A stretch of 64,000 nt of DNA, taken from Adiantum capillus-veneris. Lineage: Eukaryota; Streptophyta; Polypodiopsida; Polypodiales; Pteridaceae. The notes beneath the pieces are model-generated. The model did no database searches and had not been told where the DNA came from. It was given only the letters and a program-made list of their open reading frames with translations. The stretch's first letter is position 1. The number at the start of each line of letters is the position of its first letter. This document shows, one piece after another, positions 48,666 to 59,815 of this stretch. The DNA is taken from positions 142,919,858 to 142,983,857 of the forward strand of contig CM043949.1 in NCBI GenBank assembly GCA_014529385.2, given 5' to 3'. Both the position numbers and the translations under genes were made by a program.

Positions 48666-49363
48666 TGACATCATAATGAGCATTGTTGAGATGTGGCATT
48701 GTATTAACCTTACTAATGGGACAACAAGCAAGGGATGGTAGACTAAAATGTAGAATTGCATTATATGGCTAGGCCGGCGGGCTGCCTCTTCATCAACTCT
48801 TAGTTATACTAAGGTTTACATTTGCCTACCAACTAATTCATTCCTCTCCACCGTTGTTTGTAAATAGCGAGAGATAGAGAAGGAAAGCCAGTAGGTGTGG
48901 CAAAAGTTTTTAGAGGTGGTTGATTAACTAGAATCTACTCTTGAGAGCTTTGAGGAGAAAAAAGGCCCATAGGGTATGTGGGGAGAGAGAGAGAGAGAGG
49001 GGGGGGGGGGACGTGTGACATCATAATGAGCATTGTTGAGATGTGGCATTGTATTAACCTTACTAATGGGACAACAAGCAAGGGATGGTAGACTAAAATG
49101 TAGAATTGCATTATATGGCTAGGCCGGCGGGCTGCCTCTTCATCAACTCTTAGTTATACTAAGGTTTACATTTGCCTACCAACTAATTCATTCCTCTCCA
49201 CCGTTGTTTGTAAATAGCGAGAGATAGAGAAGGAAAGCCAGTAGGTGTGGCAAAAGTTTTTAGAGGTGGTTGATTAACTAGAATCTACTCTTGAGAGCTT
49301 TGAGGAGAAAAAAGGCCCATAGGGTATGTGGGGAGAGAGAGAGAGAGGGGGGGGGGACGTGTC
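48666..49363 (+). repeat. Near-perfect 350-bp tandem duplication
   Basis: TGACATCATAATGAGCATTG starts at 48666 and again at 49016. The two units agree base for base as far as I can follow, differing only in the length of the terminal (GA)n(G)n tract and the final bases. The unit ends ...GGGGACGTGT. Very recent duplication or an assembly artefact. Confidence 0.92.
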
Positions 49364-49998
49364 GTGCATTAACACGAGACCAACAATGTTTTTAATTTTT
49401 GCTTTCTAAAAGAAACCTTAGTATTGTGTTGGGTTAGGGAGGCTTTCATGTTTTCAGAGCATGATGGAAACTTACTTTAAATGTTTATTTCACTTTCATT
49501 TCATATCCTAACATGTCTTGACTTTTTTGGCATTCTATTGTTTTAGAATGTTAAAAACTTGCAAAATTCTAGTAGATTCTATGGATACACATATATATTA
49601 ATGAGTTTTTTTAATTTTACATTTCATTTCGCAGCCTCACATGGATTGACTTTTCTTACATTCTATAACTTAATTCTAGTCAATATTCAGGAAAGTCTCT
49701 TTTATTAAGCATTCGTCGACTGAGTTTCCTTTTCACAAAGAAGAGAGCCGGAAATACTGGCATATATTTAAATTTGCAATATTTTTGAAATATTTTCTCA
49801 CATATTTCACTAGTTTTTCTTCCCTTTACCATGGTCTGCAACGAGGTAGTCTCCATTTTCAACCGGCTCAAGGCTAAGCTGAGGCAATCCTTTCTTGAAC
49901 ACTGATTCTACTTAAACTCAACCTAATGATTTTATCACGTTCTAATTATTTTAGAAAGCCGTCGTGATTCTTTCACTTGTTTTTGCTATGGGAGGAGA

Positions 49999-50001
<3 letters not shown>

Positions 50002-50043
<42 letters not shown>
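50002..50043 (+). repeat. (CT)n microsatellite, 42 bp
   Basis: Perfect CT repeat just upstream of the proteasome pseudogene fragment. Confidence 0.95.
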
Positions 50044-50046
<3 letters not shown>

Positions 50047-50359
50047 GTTCTGCAACCTGTGAGATTGCAGCATGCAAATGAAAGATGTCAAAGTAGATGC
50101 AAGAGGTAGTGAGTGCACCGGCTATTGTTGCGGGGGATCAAGGGCAGCAGCACAGCCTCAAGGTAGGGCTTTGGGTGGAGCTAAAAATTGGACTTGGGGG
50201 AGGTTGTAGGACTGGAGATGTGAGGCTTAATTGGTGGTTGATGGGGGTGCTGCACAAGTGGTGTGGACTATAGCAGGGGCATTAGCGCAAAGACGAAGGG
50301 AGAGAGGGAGGTTTTTTTTCTCTGTGGGTCTTAGAGTGCAAGAGTAGGATATTCAAAGC

Positions 50360-50803
50360 ATCAAACAAAGGATCTCTGTTGTAGGGGCCTCAAAGCTTCT
50401 AGCAAAAACCTTGTATTCATATCGAGACATGGGATTATCAATGGGCACGATGATTGCAGGATGGGATGAAATGGGTCCAGGATTGTATTATGTGGACACT
50501 GAAGGCGGAAGGTTGAGTGGCAATTTGTTCTTCGTTGGATGAGGTTCTCCTTATACATATGGTGTACTTGATAATGGGTATCGTGAAGACATGTCCATTG
50601 AGGAGGCAACGGAGATTGCACGAAGAGCTATTTACCATGTGACTTTTTGGGATGGTGCAAGTGGTGGATTTGCAAGTGTCTACTATGTTGGTCCTGAAGG
50701 CTGGAAAAGCTCTCTAGTGATGATGTGTTGGAGCTTCATTATAAGTGCTATCATGTTGGGGCGCATGTTGTTGAGCATGAAATGATAGTTGCGAGTGCTT
50801 GCT
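50360..50803 (+). pseudogene. Proteasome 20S subunit beta-5 (PSMB5/PBE-type) pseudogene fragment
   Basis: Reading from about 50360 gives [72 protein letters not shown] and VYYVGPEGWK. This is the characteristic C-terminal two thirds of the chymotrypsin-like 20S proteasome subunit beta-5. The N-terminal part with the catalytic Thr is absent. An in-frame TGA replaces a residue in FVG-x-GSPY (about 50498). One missing base in the AAAAG after EGW shifts the end, where the other frame reads KLSSDDVLELHYKCYHV. About 145 codons run without an intron, so it may be a processed copy or one large exon. The functional gene must be elsewhere. Confidence 0.9.
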
Positions 50804-50935
50804 CACAGGCAGATTTGGGTTTCTCTTGTAGTACCAAAGGCTCGTTCTATTTTCAAAATGAGAGAGAGAGAGAGAGAGAAAGATATTCTTCCTTGCATTC
50901 TGCCTGGCTCTATGGTTGCACGATAGATGGTGGAG

Positions 50936-51545
50936 CTAAAGCTTCTTTATGGACGGGTGTGTCTTAGCACCATCGGATGCAGTGGATGGAAGATGCCACT
51001 GCATGATTTGAACATGTGTATCTAAGTGGCTGGTTTGTGAAGAAGATTTCGGATCTCTTGAAAAATTATGGAGATAGTGTTTTTGGGGAAGATTCCAGAT
51101 GTCTTCTTTTCTTTGGACCCCATACATTCTTCTTCTGGGAAACTTGAGAGCTTTGGCCACTATTTCCTTGGAAATGTTGACTTTTGTTGGTTGGCCACCT
51201 GCGTCTGATTTTTGTCCGGTGTCGTCTTCTTGGATTATGTTGAGCAACTCATATGCTCTTTGCAAATCTACTCCACATGGCTCCATTTGGTAGAAATCTT
51301 TGAGCCCAAGCTTCTTATGTCTTGTAGTTGTGGTGCTTGAGCAACATCATAAATTTCTTTTGGTAACATATGTAGCTCAATCGCTTTGTTGTTTGCTTTC
51401 TTGAACCTCCTTTGGGATATTGCTACATGGTTCTTGGCAAGTAGATCCCCAAAAAAAGTCTTTTTGGCTTCACATATAGATTCCTCCTCTAGTTGTGGTA
51501 CTCTAGAAGATCTAGTAGCCTCTGCTTGGGAGTCTTTGTCTTAGG
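50936..51545 (-). pseudogene. Diverged homologue of E2 ORF A
   Basis: The frame at 50936-51286 reads CGVDLQRAYELLNIIQED then GQPTKVNISKEIVAKALKF. E2 ORF A has AGVDIKRVWEFVTSIKED then GRPDTEIIITERVVAHALDL in the same order and at nearly the same distance. Upstream, in another frame, IELHMLPKEIYD corresponds to IELPMLPRELNE of ORF A. Homology therefore covers roughly 100 residues. One frameshift near 51290 and a poor C-terminus mark it as a relic. It lies downstream of its own palindrome series (52534-53132, minus strand). Confidence 0.75.
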
Positions 51546-51827
51546 GGTGGAGGACTGGTTCTACATCGAACTAGGTGCAAGGACACCATATATCGGCATT
51601 AGGTGCATTTCAGAGCGGAGAATCACTTGCTAAGTTGGAATTGAGACTTGGCAAATCAATTTCACAATTAAAGCCAAATAATTACCACATTAACCCATAA
51701 AAACAAAGTGTAAACATAAAAAAGCTATTTTGACCAAAAAAAAAATCAAATAAGACTCTGAGGGATGTACAGGGAGGTGCCTGCCACTAGGCCCAACCCC
51801 CGGGTACATAGACTGAATGACTGACAA

Positions 51828-52247
51828 GGTGTCACTTCTGAGTGTTGCGTCGAGCCTTAGCATGTCGTATAGTGACACCTGCTGAAAAGTATTCTTCAAA
51901 ATGGCTTCTGTTGTGGGCTTGGCGCCTTCGAACTGGGCTCCCTTTGGGTACCTTAATCTGTTCCAAGTCAGCCACTGCTTCTAAGAAGGATCCATTAATG
52001 TCAGATAACAAGGAAGTTGGTTTGCTCTGAGAAATTTTGGAGGACTCGTCCTTTGGGTCAGGTAGACCAGATTGAGGAAGTGGGGACTAGCGAGGTGGAC
52101 CTGTGGGCAGATTGAGACCAAGAGCTGCTCTTTGTGCCCAAGTAAGGACACCAACAGGCTCCTCCACTTGCAGTGGCTTAACCACATGAGTAGCAGGTGA
52201 TGGTTCCAAAATGAGAGCACCTGTAGCGTAGATAATGTGTCGTGCTC
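51828..52247 (-). pseudogene. Coding-like relic of unknown family
   Basis: One minus-strand frame can be read for about 140 codons with a single TAG: ATGALILEPSPATHVVKPL, EEPVGVLTWAQRAALGLN, LPDPKDESSKISQSK, FLEAVADLEQIKVPKGSP and HNRSHFEEYFSAGVTIRH. Composition is protein-like and free of repeats. It lies between the palindromes and the ORF A relic, where E2 has only about 120 bp, so it may be an extra domain of that element lineage or an unrelated exon. Not recognised. Confidence 0.4.
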
Positions 52248-52533
52248 TCTATAGTGTGGGTGCCCCTCAGTGCAATGTGCATGACAATCTCACTCAACAA
52301 ATGGAAACTCACTCAAATAGAATGAAACACAGAAACAATGGATAACAACAGAGACACAACAGTGGACCAGAACATGTGGACTCGACTATCTCAAATAACC
52401 ATGTACATGCTCTGGCGTGGCAGCACACTCAGCTCCAGCCCAGGACTCAGAGGTACAAATGGGGGTGAAGAGGCTCATATGTGCAGGGATGGTGAAGCAG
52501 TGCTCTGTGCATAGACTCACTGCTCTACATGTG

Positions 52534-53132
52534 AGATAATAAGCGCGGTTATTATATAGGGCATCATTTTGGCATCAAAACTAGATTTTGGCTATGCACA
52601 TGGATTATAGGCATTGAGAATAAATAGGATGTGAAGTTTGGTTGGATTTGGATGCATGGATGCGTGGTTGGGATCACTTTTTGGCTGGAAAGGCTGTAAA
52701 AATGATTAAGTGTTGGTGCAAAATTTTGGTGTGTCCAAATTGACCCAAAATTGGTGTGTAGGCTTGTGATAGCATGATAAACCTGATGGGATCAAAAAAT
52801 TTCAAAGTTGGAGTCCTGATAATAAGAGTGCTTATTATCTATTGTGCCATTTTTCAAATTTTTAGTGATTTTTTGGCTTGGGCAGGTTGTACAAGGTGTT
52901 TCCTTGCTTTGAATGTGTTTTTGCACTTTTTGAATTTGGAAGTGGTTTCCTAGGGCCAAATTTGAAATTTGGAAGCTCTGGTGCATTTTTTGATGATGTG
53001 AATAAGGAGTGAGCGATTTTTGACTTGTAAGGGGATTCAAGGCCTTGATGCATCATGAGGATGTATGCAAGAGGTGAAAATATGAAAATGAGCCACTTTG
53101 GGATCAGGAGATAATAAGCACGCTTATTATCT
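52534..53132 (-). repeat. Second periodic palindrome series (24-bp sites, 283-292 bp apart)
   Basis: Arms AGATAATAAGC and GCTTATTATCT around 2 bp are perfect at 53109-53132. Copies with arm mismatches lie at 52817-52840 (left arm TGATAATAAGA) and 52534-52557 (right arm GGTTATTATAT). Start-to-start distances are 283 and 292 bp. Length and spacing match the E2 series; the sequence differs apart from terminal AGA/TCT. The series precedes the ORF A relic in the minus direction, as in E2. Confidence 0.85.
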
Positions 53133-54217
53133 TGACTTGCAAATTTTTAGTTTTTCAACTTTCAATGCCATACACTTGTCCTATAGGCCTAGTGAATAAC
53201 CCTTAGTCCTAATTTGAATTGATTTTGCTCTTCTTGAATCTGTTCTCTCACTGGTAGTTTTGCTCCTGACACTTGACTTAGGTCACTTTTCTTCCGACCA
53301 TGAATGGGGTGGTGTCCCATATGCCTTGATGAGTGGGCCCATCAAGTTTGGTCCAGTTTGGCGTGGTTTTGAGGCTCTAGCTGAAAAATGATGCTTTATG
53401 CTAGTCCGAGCCGAGTTCTTGTGTTCAGGGCCTCAACTGATCTTTCCTTTTGATTCTACCTAGGTACATTGGTTATGGCACCTATGGGAAAACTCCCTGT
53501 GAAGTTAGAATGTAGTTCTAAACCCGGGCCAAATTTTAGCTTATTATCTATAGATCCCCCTAGCCTCGAGTCAAATGGTCCCTCATTGGAAATCTTCTAT
53601 CATTGGTCGCTATGTCCCCCTTCAAGTTTGGTATCATTTGGTCCACAGATCTGGTAGTTATAATCGTTTTTTCCTTTGTGGTTTTTCGAGAAGGTTCTGC
53701 TAACCTAGAGTTTTTTTTGAGCTACTGCAACCCCAAAAACATGTTCAAACAGGCTTGTTAGTAAGTTGAACATACCCATCATGCCTTGTGCGAGACTATG
53801 TAGAGTGGAGGTCAATAGGAGTGGGCAAATGTGCACAGAAAACAAGCTCTAAGAGCTCTCTCCAAGAAGGTCAAAGTAAAAATGAGATTAGTTTTAGCCT
53901 AATTGGGCTATATGTGTTGGAATTAAGATTGCAGGAAAACACACACAACTTGGAGAAGATGAAGGAAGCTCAAGGCACACACCAAAGAGTGTATTACTTA
54001 GTGTGCAATGGAAAGATAAGATACCCCTAGAGTGATGGGCGTTTACACAATGCACAGGGGGAAAAACCTCCTAGTGAGGGAAAAAATGCCCCAACGGTCC
54101 TAAGTGTGTTCACACACATCACTACATGTACATGGTAAGAAATCCCCCCTAGGAGTGATGCGGTGAACGAGAGATGGCACATAGAGTATAGGAAAGTGAC
54201 ATGCCCTAAGGACATAG
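53133..54217. other. Non-coding; possible LTR remnant of E7
   Basis: TGTTGGAATTAAG at 53917 (plus strand) would be the end of a minus-strand LTR. A G-rich AGGGGGGAT at about 54143 could be part of a polypurine tract. No second copy exists near 58443, so an LTR cannot be confirmed. The left part resembles a retroelement leader. Confidence 0.35.
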
Positions 54218-55640
54218 TCAGTTCACAAAGGGGAGTAAGCCCAAAGCTTTGGGGAAATCTTCAAACTTCTCACGAGACAATGACTTTGTGAAAAGATCTA
54301 CAAGGTTGTCATGAGTTGGCACATAAGCCAAGCTGATCTCTCCTGTTGAGAGTCTCTCCTTGACATAGTGGTAATGCACCTCGATGTGCTTTGCGCGAGC
54401 ATGAAAAATTGGGTTCCGTGCAACTGCCAATGCGCTTTTACTGTCAGTGTAGATAGTGGTTGCATTGTCCTATCCAACACCCAAATCAGCCATAAGGCGT
54501 CTTAGCCATACACACTAGGCCGTAGTTGTGAAGACTGCCTTGTATATAGCCTCACAACTGGAAGTGGCCACAGTAAGTTTATTTTTTCTCAACCAAACAT
54601 GCATGAGCTGCCAAGCATGAAACAAAAACCACTTGTGGACACTTGTGTGTCAAAACAACCAGCCCAATCTGAGTCCCAAAAAGCATGTAAATATGGCAGC
54701 AATGATCCCCTTGGGATAAAACAAGCCAAGATGTAAAGTGACACTCCAGTAGTAGCAGAAAATTCTCTTTACATCCTGCCAATGCTTAGACCCTAGGCTA
54801 TGCATGAATTTTCTGACCTCTGAGATTGCAAACTAAATATCCGGCCTCATGTTGCATACATAAATGAGGTAGCCAACAACCGTTTGGTAAAGAGTGACAT
54901 CGGCAAGATCACCGGCATCATGAAGACTCAACTTCAAACCTATTTCCATGGAAGTGGCAATAGGTTTGCAATTCTTAAGTCCAAACTTACATAGCAATGT
55001 CTCTATGTAACTTGTATGACACAAGGCAATACCACCATCACACTGCTTAAATTGTATACCCAAGTAATGATGCAACAACCTTAAATCTTTCATCTTGAAA
55101 GTAACATTCAAATCAGCCTTAAATTTCAATATGTCTCTCATTTGGTCCTGTTATCAACAAATCATCCACATAGAGAACGATAATGAGAAGTACATCACCC
55201 TCACGTTTTACATACAATGTGCTTTTTGTTGGACTGTTACAAAAGCCTTGTTTGACAAAATGAGTGCCAGCCTTCTCATACCAAGTAGGAGGAGATTTCT
55301 GCAACCCATACAAACCTTTATTACATTTGCACACTTTATCTTCTTGCCCTTTAATGACAAAACCACAAGGCTGCATTACATAAACTTCCTCAAATATGTC
55401 ACCATTCAAGAAATCAGTAACAATGTCTGACTGATGTACATACCAACCAAAACGAGCTGCCAATGCACATAGAAAATACACAGTAGTCATATGACAAGTG
55501 AGAGCAAAAGTCTTTTCATAATCTATGCCTTTTTGTTGTGCATAACCCTTTGCAACAAGTCAAGCCTTATAGCGATCAATTTCACCATCCGGCTTGCCTT
55601 TCAACTTGAAAACCCACTTTGTACCAATGGCCTTTTTGCT
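54218..55640 (-). pseudogene. E7 Copia reverse transcriptase and RNase H
   Basis: Minus-strand RT motifs: KAIGTKWVFKLKGKPDGEI, FGWYVHQSDIVTDFLNG, YGLQKSPPTWY and the YVDD box (LYVDDLLITG, about 55165). Then LHHYLGIQF and YQTVVGYLIYVCNMRPDI. RNase H follows (VATSSCEAIYKAVF, IYTDSKSALAVARNP) and the end ADIFTKxLxREKF appears as LVDLFTKSLSREKF. The usual SSTEAEY Glu is Ile here. Frame changes and stops occur near 54830, 54780 and 54470. Typical order for Copia, with RT after integrase. Dead copy. Confidence 0.92.
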
Positions 55641-55661
55641 AGGAGGCAAATCACATAAAGT

Positions 55662-56042
55662 CTATGTGTCATTTTCTATAAGTGCATCATATTCTAATTG
55701 CATGGCAGTCAACCAATTTTTTAAATTGTGTGCTTCATCAAAAGTCAAAGGTTCCTCAACATCACATAAACTAGACACATCCAACACATAACAATCCGAT
55801 TGAGAACCTGAACAAGTACGACTAGACAAGGGTGCATCCAATTTACTGTCACACAAAGTATGCACCAACCATTTAGGAATACCTCTAGCTTGCTCATTCT
55901 CAACCCTTTCCTCATCAAGTACATCATGTAAATCTGCATCAGAAATTGTCTGATTTGTAACATTTTCGAAAACCCCCATCGGTTGTACATTTGCCTCATT
56001 GGAATTTACGTTCAAACTTCTACCACTAAAAAGAGGCAACAT
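55662..56042 (-). pseudogene. E7 integrase-RT linker
   Basis: The region between integrase and RT, ending EEPLTFDEAHNLKNWLTAMQ and EYDALIENDT, the standard lead-in to Copia RT. It has a stop before the RT frame. The N-terminal portion is a variable acidic linker. Confidence 0.8.
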
Positions 56043-56946
56043 AGTGTCATAAATGTCCTACGAGCTTACATTTTTGTCTCTAGTACATGACAACAAGGGC
56101 TAAACAGAATCTTCCACAAACACAACATCACGTGAAACCAAGATACACTTTGTTTGTGGATGATACAACCCGTAACCTTTTCTTTTAGCACTATAACAAA
56201 CAAAAATGCATTTGACAGCCTTATCATCCAATTTTGTGCATTGTGTTTGTGGCACCAAAGCGTATGCCAAACAACCATGTGCTCAATAGAAGGCTTTCTA
56301 TCATGCCATGCTTCATATGGAGTTATAGACTACAAAGGTTTTTCTAGACACCAGTTAAGTACATAAGTGGCACAAATAATAGCCTCAAGCCAAAACGAAT
56401 GTGGTAAAGCTTGAATTTCGACCATACATCTTGCCATTTTGGTAAAGAGACCTATTTTTCCTCTTAGCAACACCATTTTGCTGAGGTGTATACGTAATTA
56501 TACATTAGTGTTTTATCCCACGACTAGCCAGAAATGCATTAAATTCATGAGACATATACTCCCCCCCCCCCCCCCCCGCGATCTGAACGGAGGGTGCCCA
56601 TAGTACATTTCGAGACATTTTCAACCATAGCCAAAAATTGTTTAAAAGCACATAAACACTTTGGACTTTGCTTTAAGCGGATACACCCATGCATGCCTAG
56701 AGTAATTATCAATGAAAGTCACGAAGTAAAGGTAATTGCCTAAGGAAGAAGTTTGCATGGGCCCACAAACATCACTATGCACAAGTTGCAACATGCATAG
56801 GGCCCTAACTGAACCATCCTTTGGAAAGTTTGAACTTTGCATCTTACCCAAAGTACAGTCTTCACAAACATGTTTGGCAGGTGCTTCAAGAGGTGGCAAA
56901 GAAGCAACCGTATCAGATTTCTACAAATGCAACAAACTGGAAAAAT
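56043..56946 (-). pseudogene. E7 Copia integrase
   Basis: The GAG-pre-integrase zinc region (VCEDCTLGKMQ) and integrase core are visible: LVHSDVCGPMQT with the first Asp, VTFIDNYSRHAWVYPLKAKS, then TLRSDRG followed by a G-run (plus-strand C-run 56561-56577), then EYMSHEFNAFLASRG in another frame. Below 56500 the sequence is further broken; AYALVPQTQCTKL-like and CYSAKRKGYGLYHP-like residues mark the C-terminal part. The G-run expansion sits exactly in the conserved DxGGE motif. Confidence 0.85.
56561..56577 (+). repeat. Poly-C (poly-G on coding strand) within the E7 integrase motif
   Basis: Seventeen C. On the coding strand it expands the GGN-GGN codons of the DRGGEY motif and shifts the frame. 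Confidence 0.9.
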
Positions 56947-57843
56947 TCAGATGCCCAAAACGTGCATGCCAAAGTTTTGCATCTGAAATAGCCTTCGAAT
57001 CCATAACTGTGTTTGCAAAATTCTGCCACACTTCTCATATAAATTGAGCTTATATAGCCCACGGCATAAAATACCAGATGCAACAATTTCATCACTGGAA
57101 CTGAGATCATGTATTGTACATCTGTCATCCACAAATTTGACGACAAGTCTAAGTCTAGCAAGTGCAGATATAGACAAAAGATTCTTCTTGATCCCATGTA
57201 CATACAATGCATCAAGAAGTGTGAAAGAACTACCATTCACAGCAATAAGCATAATCTTTCCAACTCCTTGAACTGGATAAGAGGCATTGTTGGCACAAGT
57301 AAGTGAATTCCCATGAGGGACAGACTCAAGAGAGGTACACAAATCACGATATGAGGTAATGTGCTTTGTAGCACCACTGTCAAAATACCACACATGTGAA
57401 TCTGCAGCAATTGACATGCATGCATCATGGACAATAGGATCATAAGTGCACTCGGCACTAAAAGCCCATTCTACATGAACATTAGCATCACAGTCTCCTT
57501 TCATTGAAGACTCAACAATAGCTACATTTGTAGTGGAACCAACCTCTTTCGCCTTCAACTTAGGACAGTGCTTGAACAAGTTATCATTAGCTTTACAATA
57601 ATGGAAACGCATCTTCTTTTTTCCCTTTTCACTAGAATTCCTAGACGAATTTCTGCCAACAAAAGCATTAGGAATAGGTGATTTACCAGCCGTAGAAGAA
57701 CCATGAGAAGTGGCTACATTATTGTTACCACCTTTTCTTTGAGCAGCAATAAAGGCATGTTCAACTGTATGCTGTCGAGTCATGTTTTCTTTTGGAAAGT
57801 GACTCTTGCAACAGCAATGTGCATAATGCATCAAACTTGACAA
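56947..57843 (-). pseudogene. E7 gag C-terminus (zinc knuckle) and protease
   Basis: A 298-codon minus-strand frame. A degenerate knuckle (HYCKANDNLFKHC; first Cys and the His are lost from CX2CX4HX4C) precedes a Copia protease with VWYFDSGATKHIT (catalytic DSG) and LLDALYVHGIKKNLLSISAL. It continues into DDRCTIHDL. Integrase HHCC follows in other frames. Frame overlap with gag indicates a frameshift near 57800. Confidence 0.88.
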
Positions 57844-58442
57844 CTTCTGGATTTCCTTGGGTCATAAGTCTCCAAGTACTAGCAAAAGTTTGGTAAGAAT
57901 CTGGCAAAGCACCAAGAATAGTCTGCACAAGGGAACTGTCAAAAATGACTTTGCCTCCAGAAATAAGTTGCTCATTGATATCCTTGAGACCAGTAAGGAA
58001 AGTGTCCATATCATCTTCCTCATGCATAATCTTTGACTCCAGCTCTTTACGTAGCAATGCAATTTTAGCCTCATTGCGACTTGCATAAAGACTAGCCAAA
58101 ATATCCCAAGCCTGTTTTGCATATTTTGTTGAACGAATGTGAGGAGTAATAGTGCGCTTCACAGACAACACAATCAATGCATGATCTTGCACATCTTTTA
58201 CATCCCAATGAGCTTGCTCAGCCGTAGGCAAAACAGCTCTGGCAGCAGCAATCCTGCCACCAAAACCTGCAACATCCTCAACATCGCCTACATCCTCAGA
58301 ACCGATGCCTTGTACCATGTTTCAAAACGCCCTTTGACACAAGTAAATGTTGCATCATGTAAGCCCACATAGGGTAATTGTCCCCATCCAATCTATGCTC
58401 AAATGCAAACATCTTGCACACATCTTTGTTGTTATCAGCCAT
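57761..58442 (-). pseudogene. E7 Copia gag
   Basis: Begins at ATG 58442 (MADNNKDVCKMFAFEHRLDG, DNYPMWAYMMQHLLVSKGV). A 1-base frameshift near 58325 leads into the 185-codon frame with AKQAWDILASLYASRNEAK, LRKELESKIMHEEDDMDTF and LGALPDSYQTFASTW. This is the UBN2/Retrotran_gag-type capsid protein of Copia elements. The upstream sequence (58443-58620) shows no clear initiator-Met primer site or LTR end, so the 5' end is lost or unrecognised. Confidence 0.9.
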
Positions 58443-59428
58443 GGCAAATGCCTGCACCTGATGTGAAGACTACCCAAAAAGAGGAGAAATGAGGCGGGAC
58501 CAACACGTGCTATGTAGCACAACCCGTAGAAGATTGTAAGGGACTTCTTATGCAAAAAACAACAGTGACAAAAAATTTGCACAAAATGACAAAATTGCAT
58601 GTTCAGTACTGCCTGTAGTGGAAAGGGAATTTCACCAAATCAGGCAGTGCAAGCCCAATTTAGGCTTTCCATCACTGTCATCGAAATTGAACAAGATTTG
58701 ACATACTCATGTATCTTTCCTTTGCAATCATGAGAGGATCTTTTGTTTCTCCATCTGAGCCTGTTTACTATTTATTTTCTATTTTTGACCCTTTTTTATT
58801 AAAAATCAAAAGGAAAATATTAGATTAATACAAAAAATAGCAAACCAATCCAAAAATTATCTAAACATGCATAAACACTAGACTTGACCATATTTTTGTC
58901 AATTTCTCCGTTTTGATCATAATTTTGGCCAAAAACACACAAAAAGAGTAGAAATTGTAATATTTTTGACTTTTTCAATGATATTTACACACACTTAGGG
59001 GTTATCATATTATATAGTCCCTGTTCTCTTTACTTATAAGGGCATCTTACTTTTGCAATTGATTTATTGCTTGTCATTCATGTGTCTAATGTTACTAGCA
59101 TGGTATGTGAGAGATCATATCATTATGTTTGCATGCTTGGTTTGCTAAGTGGATGAATATAAATTGAGGACCACTAGAAGCTCACGTAACTTAAATATTT
59201 TAGAGCCTAACTCTATTAGTTTTTCCTCTAGAAAAATGACATGACTTTAGGGTAATTTTTTATCTTTGACTCAGTCCAAAGCTGCAACATGTTAGACCGC
59301 GCTTAGACATAAAAATGTGCATTCTATAGAGTATGAGTAAGCCAATTCCAAAGCATTTGGACTTATGTTGGGCAATTTTTGTTCTTTCCATCAAGAGTTT
59401 GCATTCTCTTTGTTTTTGAATGCCTGCT
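58443..59428. other. AT-rich spacer, no features seen
   Basis: No ORF, LTR end or tRNA identified. Confidence 0.5.
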
Positions 59429-59815
59429 ACAAATGCTGCAGGATTAGGCACTATGCTTAGGACTGTCCCAAGGTGGAAGCTGCCTACAATCTAGTAATCA
59501 GAACAATGTAGAGGCACATTACTAGAGAGATCCAACCTTATGCGGGTGACCTTAAGCTGGAAGATAAAGTCAGAGAGCAAGATCTATCATGCAAAGAGGT
59601 GGTTGAAGAGACATGGCATGTCAGTAGAGATGAACGATGAACCAGTCACACAGGCCGGATGATTGGTGATGAGGAAAGTAAAGAGACTCTACTAGAGTTG
59701 CTTGCTAATCCTGCTTTTGAGATGTTGAATGAAACTTGCCAACCTGACTTAAATACAAGTGGTGCTCAAGACTTTAAGCTTTGGCCATGTTGCCAAGGTT
59801 TTGGGTTCTACGACT
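59429..59815 (+). pseudogene. Gag zinc-knuckle relic
   Basis: The plus strand reads CYKCCRIRHYA-stop-DCPK, a CX2CX4HX4C knuckle with a stop inside. It is followed in the same frame by VEAAYNLVIRTM, HITREIQPYAGDLKLEDK, EVVEETWHVSRDE and ETLLELLANPAFEMLNE, with two more stops. It fits the C-terminal part of a retroelement gag. Only this fragment is present. Confidence 0.65.

Noticed and set aside
53917-54143. 3' LTR of Copia E7
   Set aside because: Only suggestive end bases and a weak purine run are present; no matching copy near the gag end at 58443.
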